Source of the DNA: Rhexocercosporidium sp. MPI-PUGE-AT-0058
Lineage: Eukaryota; Ascomycota; Leotiomycetes; Helotiales
NCBI GenBank assembly: GCA_020746875.1
Contig: JAGTJL010000005.1
Coordinates: forward strand, 434,001-498,000
Direction of reading: 5' to 3'
Length of the DNA stretch: 64,000 nucleotides
In this document: positions 55,876 through 64,000 of the stretch, one piece after another
Layout of the letters: every line of letters begins with the position of its first letter
Numbering within the stretch: the stretch's first letter is position 1
Notes under the pieces: generated by a model
Databases searched by the model: none
What the model saw: only the letters and a program-made list of their open reading frames with translations
Told to the model about the DNA's origin: nothing
Made by a program: the position numbers and the translations under genes

Positions 55876-57462
55876 TATTTTGGATGTATGGGATGCGTTA
55901 GTTGGGTTGATGTGGTAGATAGGCTTTTCTGCTTGAATATTTGAGGCTCCAACCCCTTGAATTGCCAGGTACTATAAGAAATTTGAGGAGGGGAAAGACA
56001 AGTCAAAAAGGGAATACAAATGCAAGTACAGAGAGGAAGCAGGCAGGCCGTATGTGGATAGTTATACATGTAATTTATTTTATGTAGATTCTCCATCCCA
56101 TCCCATCCTGTCCCATCAAGATCAAAGTAGCAAAGCAAGTAAGCGCGTTATATTTCCCCAAGCAGGCTAAATAGAGTATGAAGTCAGCGTCAGCGTCAGC
56201 GTCAGCCGCCAAGTGTAAGTAAGAACTTAAGTTAATTCTCTACCCACCTACCGAACGAAGAGCGAAGCTAGTCGTATGGAGATGACATCCCACTCCAAGC
56301 AAATCAGAACACGTACAGCATGGCACTTTTTACGTACTATAGGCTCATTACAATATTCCCTTCTGTCGTATCGTATCCTATCTTTCTCAGCCTTACTAGG
56401 ACTCCTGTGTCTCATGTGGTCGGTCTAATACAAATTCTGGCGGCCTCGGCTAGTAGGTAGTGTAGACTTGTTCAGGAGAACACTTCAATTGGATTGATGT
56501 CGACTTACTTACTCGCACGAATGCTAATATTGATGTCGCATGTCGTACTTGGTACACTACAATACATTACAGTACAGGACTATGCGTACTGTACCGAGAT
56601 CATGAAGAAAGTTCGTTGGGTTAGATATTTTGCTTCATGTTCTCTTGGCGAGTAAAGGGACCGTTCGTACCCTACATCTTCGTACGGTCCAGGTGGTATT
56701 CAGGGAGAAAGTGTTTGATACTTAATTAGGCTAATTCTAGGTGATAGGGGGGCCAGGTATGGGATTCACAGGTTCTGGTTCTGCGCGTGATTGATTCACT
56801 TCATCGGAAGTCTACTTCAATTAATAGATATCTCAATGGTCCTCACAAGAACAAGCGACACAAGTGAGCAGATGAGAGAGATAAGGTGTGAGTTGTGATG
56901 TGCTTTGCATTCCAATCATAACCCAACTAGCTAGACATCCAGCTTTCCCATGTGATATATGCGAGATCTATCTCCATTCCCATCCTATCCTATCGCATGT
57001 CCATATGCCAGTCAAGTCAAATAAAGACGATCGAAATCTCCAGTTCCCAAAAAAGCATACATCAAGGAGGAAGGCTCTCCATTCACCCACCCTACCATCC
57101 AATCCCCGGAGTCAAGAAAGCAAAGCTGATGATGACAACAGCAATAAGCTAGCTAACCCCGTCGAGATCCCTCCAAATCATATCCATCCATCAATCCTTC
57201 CTATCTATCGTAAAGTCGTGTTCTGTATTCCTCTTCTCGGATCCGCCAATTATGCATCCGCTCGCTTCTGCTCAGGAAGAAAGAAAATGAAACAGGAAAA
57301 TGAGTATAACGCCGTGCTAATCTCACAAATTCTGTAATTTCTTCTCTGGTTCGTGTCGTTCTGTATGAGGTCGTTTTCATGCCTGACGGCTAACAGCTTC
57401 CACCAGTCCAGCCAGCACTCGTTTCTGTGCCCTCAGCTTCATTCGCCTCGATGTCGGACCGA
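55876..57462. other. Intergenic (1.6 kb)
   Basis: Upstream of the P450 and 3' flank of the zinc-finger gene. Contains a GTCAGC microsatellite (56183-56206). Nothing else seen. Confidence 0.5.
56183..56206. repeat. Hexanucleotide repeat (GTCAGC)4
   Basis: Four perfect units. Confidence 0.92.
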
Positions 57463-60075
57463 TTACTGCGATCGGTATCCGTTGTTGAACTGGTCGTCCA
57501 ACGCCCAGTCCATTCCCTGATGAACGTTGCCAGTGACTGCAGCTGTGCTAGCAGCGTAGAAATCCAGTAACTGCTGTGCCGAGGCGCCAGCGAAATTGTT
57601 CATTGGGTTTGGGATCTCCCCAAATAGAGCACTCGGTGCGGAACTGGCAATGGTGCCTCCGGTGGAGCTGGGGAAAAGTTGGAAGTCATTGCCGAGATTG
57701 CAGTTGCTAGGAACGAAATCCTCGAAGCCTTCGTCAACTTCACGTAGAGAGGTGGGGGTATAGAGCATGGTGTTTCCGTGGCCGACAGGGGAGATGTGTG
57801 GCATTGGATTGTTGTAGGTCATTCCCGAGGTTTCGTATTGGCCCATGGAGTTGAAGATATCATGAGAAGGGGTGGGAGGAAGTTGGACTCGAGCAGAATA
57901 GAGATCTTCATTATCAAAGAGGCTGAAGTCTGCATTTCCATTTGGTTGGAAGGTCTCAAAGTTGTTGCTAAACTGATCCTCGAGGCCATTGGCGCCCATG
58001 AAGGGAGATTGACCGTTGGAAGAGTTTGAGTTAAGGGGCTCAGAAACAGGGGAGTAGTCCAAAGTCAGCTGATGACCAGGAGCAAACATCTCCTCGTCGG
58101 ATGGATAGATTGGGAAATCCAAGTGCGTTTGAGGTTCCCAAACCGAGCCGTCATATCCAGTCATGAGATCATCTTCCTCGGGGGTGGCTACCGTGTGTCC
58201 ATCACTGCTTGGGGTGTGCATGTTGGTGATGGTGGGAGTGGGCAAACCAGTGTTTGGGTTGGTGTTTGTGGTGGTGGATGCCTTGTCACGGTTCTTACCG
58301 TTGTTCTTAGATCGAACATAGGTCCAGCCGTGAGCCTTCTCCATGTGCTGCTTGCAGTTGGATTCACGCTTGGATCGGTATGGGCAGGGCTTGAAGTTGC
58401 ACTCGTAAAGAGCGGGAGCGGAAGAGTGCTTGTCGTTGTGATGTCTGTCCATCTCCTTTTCGGTAGGCCAGCCATACTCGTGATACTTGCAGGACTCAAC
58501 TGGGCACTTCCAAGGTCGAGAGTGGGTCTTCTCGTGCTTGGTCAAATCACAAGGGCGCTTGAACTCTTTGTCACATCCCGGCTCACGGCAGCGCTTTGGG
58601 GCGAGCTCAGCTGCTGAGGCAGATCGCTTGCGGCGGGCCATCGAGCGCAAGATCGACTCGTCTTCCTCGGCCTCCTCGCTCAAAGATCGCTTGAAACGCA
58701 TGGCGTCTTTGCTGTCCTCCTCGATATCGACGGGGAGACCAGTCGCGATGGAGATGGCTTTACCGTTCTTCTTGACTCGGACGAGTTCAGCGGGACGTCC
58801 GTTCTTGGTAAGACCTCCGTGAAGTTTAACTTCATCGGTTCTGTTACGAGGAAGGTCAGCAAAGGTTGTTCTTAAGAGGTAGCGAGAGCGTAGTGCTGGT
58901 GAGTCATGCTCTCCGGATTCACTCTCGAAGCGACGCAAGGCTGGTAGGAGAAGGTGAACGTACGACTCGGGATCCATCTCGCCAATCTTCTCTCCTTTCT
59001 CTTCCTTCTCTTTGGCGGCCTGGACCTGCTGGGCGTACTGCTTGATCTGATCGACGAGATCGACGAAATATCCGTTAGTATACGGGCGGTCGTGTGGACG
59101 GGTTTGTTCGCGGTCGCTGAGAAATTCGACAGTCGCTTGGATGCACCGGATTGACGTGAGGCAGAAATCGAGATACAAGGCGGCAGTCTTGGTTCTCTCC
59201 TTCAATCGCGAAAACCAGTGAGCAACTCCCCCTACAACATCATCTTGGGTTTCACTTACCGGCGCCATAAATATCAGAGTCTTCTCGAGATCACGAAGGC
59301 ATACTATCTCCTTACCGTGGATCCTTCTTGGACAGTCTTTCACAATTGGGTGAAAGTCCTTCAAGGAGGATTTGGCGAGAAGAGGCTTCAGAATATGCTC
59401 GTGGATGCGGTTGCTTGCACGGGCACTGAGTCTGGGAAGACTCTCGATTGTTGAGGAATGGGCAGCAGCCGATCTAGTTATAGCTGAAGCTGCGACGATT
59501 GACTTGGCGCAGTGGTCATCAGAGACACTAGTTGGTTGAGCGTCTGCAGCCTTCTTTCCAGACATGGAGCCGATTGAGGATCCCAGTCCGCTGTCGGAGT
59601 ATCTGGATGGACGACGGTTATGGCGGGGACGAAGGGAGCGTCTGCTCGCGGCAGGCTCCTGGTCCATGACACCTGCCATGGTTGGTCCGTATGATTTGGC
59701 TGTCGGTGAACCGACGGTGTGATCGAGGAACCCTTGGGGAACGGGGTTGGCCTCGTCTGGGAAGGATTGTTTGGCAGTGGGAGAGCGATCCTCGATTGCT
59801 GATAGACCGCGATCAATGTCTCCAAGAGTTAAGGCGACACGACGTTTGTGGGCGTCCACAACATCCTCGAGTGTTGTTTGCGAGCGACGTGGGAGTGAGG
59901 GGACCTTGAAGTGATGAGGGAGTTCTCGCTCAGGACTGTTGGGGGAGTGGAAGGTAGCTCCTTTGCGGAGGGACATGTTGGTATTAACGGTGGGACGGCC
60001 TGACACACTGGACGATGTGGGAGTCAGAGCAGACGATGTGGTCTTTGTAGTTCGGCGCGGGTGGTTGAACGACAT
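57463..60075 (-). CDS. C2H2 zinc-finger transcription factor (three fingers)
   Basis: A single exon of 870 aa. The N-terminal 190 residues are Ser/Pro/Arg-rich and disordered. About 210-420 form an ordered helical region (HILKPLLAKSSLKDFHPIVKDCPRRI...). At about 493-585 there are three C2H2 fingers: CREPGCDKEFKRPCDLTKHEKTH; CPVESCKYHEYGWPTEKEMDRHHNDKH; CNFKPCPYRSKRESNCKQHMEKAH, closing with GWTYVRSK. The finger set with 'EYGWPTEKEMDRH' and 'KRESNCKQHMEKAHGW' is shared by a group of conserved Pezizomycotina regulators of unclear name. The remaining 280 residues are Asn/Ser/Pro-rich with acidic patches (EEDDLMTGYDG), a likely activation region. Nuclear DNA binding is inferred. Upstream there is a 3.5-kb intergenic region, a size often seen for fungal regulators. 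Whether it is an orthologue of a studied factor such as SltA/Ace1 cannot be decided here. Confidence 0.9.
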   Translation of the reverse strand: MSFNHPRRTTKTTSSALTPTSSSVSGRPTVNTNMSLRKGATFHSPNSPERELPHHFKVPSLPRRSQTTLEDVVDAHKRRVALTLGDIDRGLSAIEDRSPTAKQSFPDEANPVPQGFLDHTVGSPTAKSYGPTMAGVMDQEPAASRRSLRPRHNRRPSRYSDSGLGSSIGSMSGKKAADAQPTSVSDDHCAKSIVAASAITRSAAAHSSTIESLPRLSARASNRIHEHILKPLLAKSSLKDFHPIVKDCPRRIHGKEIVCLRDLEKTLIFMAPVSETQDDVVGGVAHWFSRLKERTKTAALYLDFCLTSIRCIQATVEFLSDREQTRPHDRPYTNGYFVDLVDQIKQYAQQVQAAKEKEEKGEKIGEMDPESYVHLLLPALRRFESESGEHDSPALRSRYLLRTTFADLPRNRTDEVKLHGGLTKNGRPAELVRVKKNGKAISIATGLPVDIEEDSKDAMRFKRSLSEEAEEDESILRSMARRKRSASAAELAPKRCREPGCDKEFKRPCDLTKHEKTHSRPWKCPVESCKYHEYGWPTEKEMDRHHNDKHSSAPALYECNFKPCPYRSKRESNCKQHMEKAHGWTYVRSKNNGKNRDKASTTTNTNPNTGLPTPTITNMHTPSSDGHTVATPEEDDLMTGYDGSVWEPQTHLDFPIYPSDEEMFAPGHQLTLDYSPVSEPLNSNSSNGQSPFMGANGLEDQFSNNFETFQPNGNADFSLFDNEDLYSARVQLPPTPSHDIFNSMGQYETSGMTYNNPMPHISPVGHGNTMLYTPTSLREVDEGFEDFVPSNCNLGNDFQLFPSSTGGTIASSAPSALFGEIPNPMNNFAGASAQQLLDFYAASTAAVTGNVHQGMDWALDDQFNNGYRSQ

Positions 60076-60946
60076 GGTGAGTGGTCAGGGGTGGTGGTGG
60101 CAGGAGCAGATCAAGTGTGGTTTGTTGGTTTGCAGTACTGCGCGGGGGACTGGGATATGATTAGCCTTGGTCCTCAAGTCCTTGAATGTGATCCTGAATT
60201 CATGCAGCAAGCTAGGTGAGTCACAGCTCAATTGAGTCAAGATCCGGAAAGTTCAATTCGTCCCAATGCGGACTGGCCGTTGGGCGATGAAGCTTTTCAG
60301 ATCGACGTGTATATATCGGGCTGATTTGCCAATGGCGATGGGCCTCCCCGTTCTCAAGTTGATTGACCGATGGCTGAGGGACGACTGCGGGGAGAGGAGA
60401 GGAGAAGAGAAGGGACACAGGAAGGAAAGGGGCGGCATACGCTTCAGACTGGCACCAAGTCCACACTCACAGCGAGTCTCGAAGCAATCGTGCTAATCCG
60501 AGGGGGCGAATATTGGCTCTGGCGGAGATCAAGTGCAATAGTTTCAGACTTTGCAGTCGATTTGCAGTTTCGTCGTCGGTATCGTCGTCGAGGAATGGAG
60601 GCTTAGAAGAAGAGACGAGGACGACAGAGCAAGACCGCGGGGGGATGGTGGTAGGTAAGGCTGGCTGCTGCCTGGAGGGCGAGACAAGGCCAGGAGTATA
60701 TAGGATACGGGGGGATCCAGCGGTTCTCTGAAACTGGCGACGGCAGTGTCCTGGCGAGCAAAAGGGTGAAATGGGCGGACAGGTCGACTACGCGTAGAGG
60801 GATGCGTGGCCAAAGAAAGGGGAGATGTTGGTGATGGAAGGGTGAGGAAGTCGAGGAAGAGAGGGAGAGATGGGAGGAGGATGGAAGGCGAAGGCGGGCG
60901 GTGCGGGTGCGGTCGAGAGTGAGATGAGGTTGTGGTGCAGCGAGCG

Positions 60947-60979
60947 AGTGAGTGAGTGAGTGAGTGAGTGAATGAGTGA
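60947..60979. repeat. GAGT/GTGA microsatellite
   Basis: Tetranucleotide run of about eight units, degenerating to GAAT at its right end. Confidence 0.85.
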
Positions 60980-61271
60980 ATGCCTAAGCAGAGAGCCTTG
61001 TGCAGTCCGTGCATGGCTGCTGCCTGGAGTTGGTGCTTCGAGCTGGACTGGAGAGGAAAGAGACAGGGGGGTCGGGTCTAAACGAGAGCCGAAGCGTCAA
61101 AATTGACGAGACGAAGGATCTCGCCGCCCTGAGCACCGCGAGGGATAAGTGGGGCGACGGATACTTGTCCTGCTCTGGGACGAATGGGAATGGTTCAATT
61201 GCGCAGGGAGAGCAGTCCAGCTAAACCCATCCCAGTGTCCAGCGAGGCGAAGTCAACTCGGTGTTGGTTCG

Positions 61272-61294
61272 ACCTGCACCTGCACCTGCACCTG
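61272..61294. repeat. (ACCTGC)n microsatellite
   Basis: Three and a half copies of ACCTGC. Confidence 0.85.
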
Positions 61295-62436
61295 GATGTT
61301 TGTTTTGTGTGTGTTTGTTTGCCGCGAGGTGATGTGAGGTGATGTGTTGATGGGGGGTGTGATCCTTCGAATTGAAACAAGTGAAGAAGCTGTTGATACT
61401 TGCTTCCATTGACCATTAGCAAGACTCGATTGCGGGAATAGACGGAATCAATTCTGCTTTCTCCCTCTCCATCCTTGTCAATCGACACTCTCTATCCGTC
61501 GTACATCTCTTCTCATGTCAATTGCCTCTCGTGTTCACGTGGCTTACAGCTTACTCTATCACCACCAGCCAAAATACAATAGTCTTGGCGTCCGTACGTC
61601 AAAAGTCGGAAACATACCCGAAGTGGGGAAGCCATGCCCCACTTGTCAACTCCCTGGAGGCAGATCATTCGATAAGCAGCCGACTCCGATAGCTTGGGTA
61701 AGACGGGGTGCCGTTGTGCCGATTTCCCTGGCTGGACGCCGAGCAGAGATAGATCGTCAAAGCGGCAAGGGGAATTGTGACCAGAGGTCCGAGTAGGTAA
61801 TCATCGTGAGCCTCATCTGTGGCAGAATGCAGTCCGGCCCTGCATCTACTCATGGATCTGGGAGAGCTCAGCCACCGCCGCGCCCTGCTCCCTTGCTGTG
61901 GAGCTCTGTTGTTTTGCGTGAAAATAATTGCTCAATCTAATGATGCATTTCCTCTCGAAAAGAAATCGTAGATTGGCCTATCAAGCTTCTCCTCTCCTCT
62001 CGTCCATTTCTAGCTTCGGTGAACACTTTCACCGTGTACTCTAACAGAACCTGGTCCGGCAAGTCGAACGCGAAGAGTGTTTGTTTGCTTGCACTCTTGC
62101 AGATCTCTCTTGCAACTCGAAACCCCATAATTGCCCTTCCTTTGCATCCAGCACGGTACCGGATGTAAGAGTTGAGTACATCCAGCCAACGATTCCTGTT
62201 CCTGTTCCTACCGACGACCGGATCACAAATCGCTTGAGCTGACCCCTCCACACCGAGTATCAATTTTAGGAAACGGGGAGTGGGTCCTCGTAAGCACAAT
62301 CCTTGGCAAGTTGCAATTGGCAACCGAGTGACGAGTCCTGCAACGTTTCTCGTCACGCTTCCCGCTGTCTTCCTATCAGGATAAATGCAATTGCACCTCA
62401 TCCCTTTAGGGAACCGATTGGTAACCTGTTTCTGTG

Positions 62437-62454
62437 TATGTATGTATGTATGTA
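62437..62454. repeat. (GTAT)n microsatellite
   Basis: Four and a half copies of GTAT. Confidence 0.85.
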
Positions 62455-63643
62455 TTGTGTTCTTTGCAGAGTTGCAAAGTGTTTGCAGTATCCAGATCCT
62501 AGCCCTGGTCTCGCGCTTAGGAGCGTTGATTGGCCTTACGATCGTATAGCCTTGGCGACGCTTTTAAGCTTGAAGCTTCTTTTCCCTCTTTTGCCTCGTT
62601 CCACCCTTTGCACACCTGCAGTCGTCAGCTCCTGCTTGGAGGTGTGAGGTTGTCAATCGTCCAACCATACTTCTCTATTGCGTCAACATTTCCTCCTCTT
62701 CTAGCCCTACGGATGCACAGTCTCTCCTCTGCAAACGATAAATTCCCGCTTTCCAATAAGAAGCATCCTCTCGTGACTCCTCTCCATCCCTATCCCCCCA
62801 ATCAACACCCGCCCTGGCGCTTCACTTGGAGGCTTGCAGCAGAGGTGACTCGACGCTTGCACTCCCATCCCCAAAACTGCAAACTAAAAACCACCCAGAC
62901 CTGTCTATCAACCGCTTGGTTTGCTAGATTAGACTTCCAGTTCAAACTAAATTTACTACCCCACGCCGCAGGGCTGCAGTAGTAGTGTTTCTGCTTCTCA
63001 AGTCGTCATAAATGGATGATCCTATCATGCATCTGATCCATGGATGATGCCCTTTGCCTTTCTCCTTCGCCATCGCCTTTCGCCCTTCCTTTTCCGTCTG
63101 CCGTGCCAGCAGTCACTCACCACTGCCGGCGTGCCTTCATCTAACCATTCATCATCCAGACATCCAGACATCTGTCCTCTCAAGTAATCCAGATCCAGAA
63201 TTGTATGTGCGTGTGTGTAACACCTCCATCCTGCATGGCATGGTAAGGCGCAGACACAATACTACGGTCCCGTACGTCCAAACCCTTGACGCGCTGAACG
63301 AACACAGTATCCACGAGCATCTTGAAATCCCTCGCCCTTATTACTCGCCAGCCCTACGACACCTGAGGAGCCATCGACTGGCCATCGAGTGGTCCACCAC
63401 GCCCAGCTCTGCCCTGTCCTGCCGGAAACGTTGCGTGTAATACCTATGCAACGTACAGTATCCAGTGAGGGTGAAGCCATGCTAACATTCCCCGTTTCGT
63501 TTGCATGCTCACATCCTGTCCTGCGCTGTACCATGCTATCTTTTTTCTTCTCTCAGTTACCGATCTCGACGTGATGCAATCCCTCCCAGGGCAATGGGTG
63601 GATCTCGCTCGCTCCTCAAGGATGGAGGCGCAAGGCTGTGCTA

Positions 63644-63785
63644 CAGTAAGGTGCCATAGGTATTTGCACCCCCCCTTTGCAAATCCCACTTTTCTCAACC
63701 AGTGACAGTCCTCGTTTGGCAGTCTGATAGACTTGATTGGCTACTTATAGCAAGGGGGGGTGCAAATACCTATGGCACCTTACTG
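63644..63785. mobile_element. 142-bp MITE with TA target duplication (Tc1/mariner-type ends)
   Basis: The first 34 bp (CAGTAAGGTGCCATAGG...GCA followed by seven C and TT) are an exact inverted copy of the last 34 bp. TA dinucleotides flank both ends (63642-63643, 63786-63787). The centre of about 70 bp has no coding capacity. Size, CAGT ends and TA duplication identify a miniature inverted-repeat element mobilised by a Tc1/mariner transposase. Its repeat resembles the 2.8-5.1 kb element only in the CAGT start and a C-run, so a different transposase family probably moved it. Confidence 0.93.
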
Positions 63786-63787
63786 TA

Positions 63788-64000
63788 TTCTCCGTTCGCA
63801 GCAGCTTCGTATCTTAAGCCAATCGTTTTTGCGACCAACCGAACTCCCAAGTTTCAATGCCCAGGACTAGGAGCCAGGGTACTGAGATGTGGGGAAAGGT
63901 GATCGGTGGTCATCTGGTGATTGTCATTTTATTTGGACGGTCAGTTCTTGACCGATTACTTTGGAGAGTGGATATTTGGATGTGAAGTCGGTGGCGGTTA
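63788..64000. other. Right edge, nothing supported
   Basis: Short flank of the MITE, with no feature visible before the window ends. Confidence 0.4.

Larger units (their letters stand above)
60076..63643. other. Long upstream region of the zinc-finger gene
   Basis: No coding frame with support over 3.5 kb; frames such as 61937-62401 (minus) and 62530-62982 (plus) have no domains. Contains purine-rich DNA around 60830-60960 and three microsatellites described separately. It may be a long 5' leader plus promoter. Confidence 0.5.

Noticed and set aside
58072..58617. Plus-strand frame of 181 codons opposite the zinc-finger region
   Set aside because: Antisense shadow of the C2H2 gene, which has complete fingers on the minus strand.

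Overview
The window reads as euchromatic DNA of a filamentous ascomycete (Pezizomycotina). Genes are mostly multi-exon with short (about 45-160 nt) GT-AG introns. The families are typical fungal ones: Rad53-type kinase, CYP53 and CYP52 P450s, GH43, Ofd1/Tpa1, a C2H2 regulator, and small secreted proteins. One strongly AT-rich block is a mutated (RIP-like) DNA transposon. A leotiomycete is my guess from general gene style; the sequence alone does not prove it.

Layout. 1-6.5 kb is accessory/degraded DNA: a remnant of an MFS (TRI12-like) transporter, then a 2.3-kb Tc1/mariner element with 28-bp terminal inverted repeats, TA target duplication and a dead DD34E transposase, then a gene-poor stretch. 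6.5-15.4 kb holds three minus-strand genes: a two-FHA checkpoint kinase (RAD53/CHK2), a nuclear-type unknown, and a six-exon secreted protein of 533 aa. 17.9-25.5 kb holds plus-strand genes: a secreted protein whose 5' half is built from tandem symmetrical mini-exons, a GH43 glycosidase lacking a signal peptide, a polytopic membrane protein with a 1-nt frameshift, and ribulose-phosphate 3-epimerase. 26.2-29.2 kb has a CYP53 benzoate 4-hydroxylase-like P450 facing a Cys-rich small secreted protein. 30.7-34.5 kb is one very large, unnamed fungal protein (also 1-nt frameshifted) with a CXC-like cysteine cluster. 36-45.5 kb contains an SDR ketoreductase, a class V aminotransferase, an Ofd1/Tpa1 dioxygenase, a CYP52-type P450 and an unknown. 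47.5-53.5 kb carries small or unusual genes: a tail-anchored protein, a broken membrane protein, an AAKK-repeat/zinc-ribbon protein, a degenerate P-loop membrane protein and an alpha/beta hydrolase. 53.7-55.9 kb is a third P450 (TRI4/CYP58-like). 57.5-60.1 kb is a C2H2 transcription factor with a long upstream region, and a 142-bp MITE lies at 63.6 kb.

The P450s, SDR, aminotransferase and hydrolase are not accompanied by a PKS, NRPS or terpene cyclase, so I do not call a biosynthetic cluster. Individual roles that can be inferred are genome surveillance (RAD53), pentose phosphate flux (RPE), aromatic acid detoxification (CYP53), fatty-acid/alkane chemistry (CYP52 and the SDR) and oxygen/iron-dependent hydroxylation (Ofd1). 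Gene models were assembled by hand from splice signals and reading-frame continuity; exon coordinates are given in each entry. Many genes show a coding-strand switch from C-rich to G-rich codons along their length.
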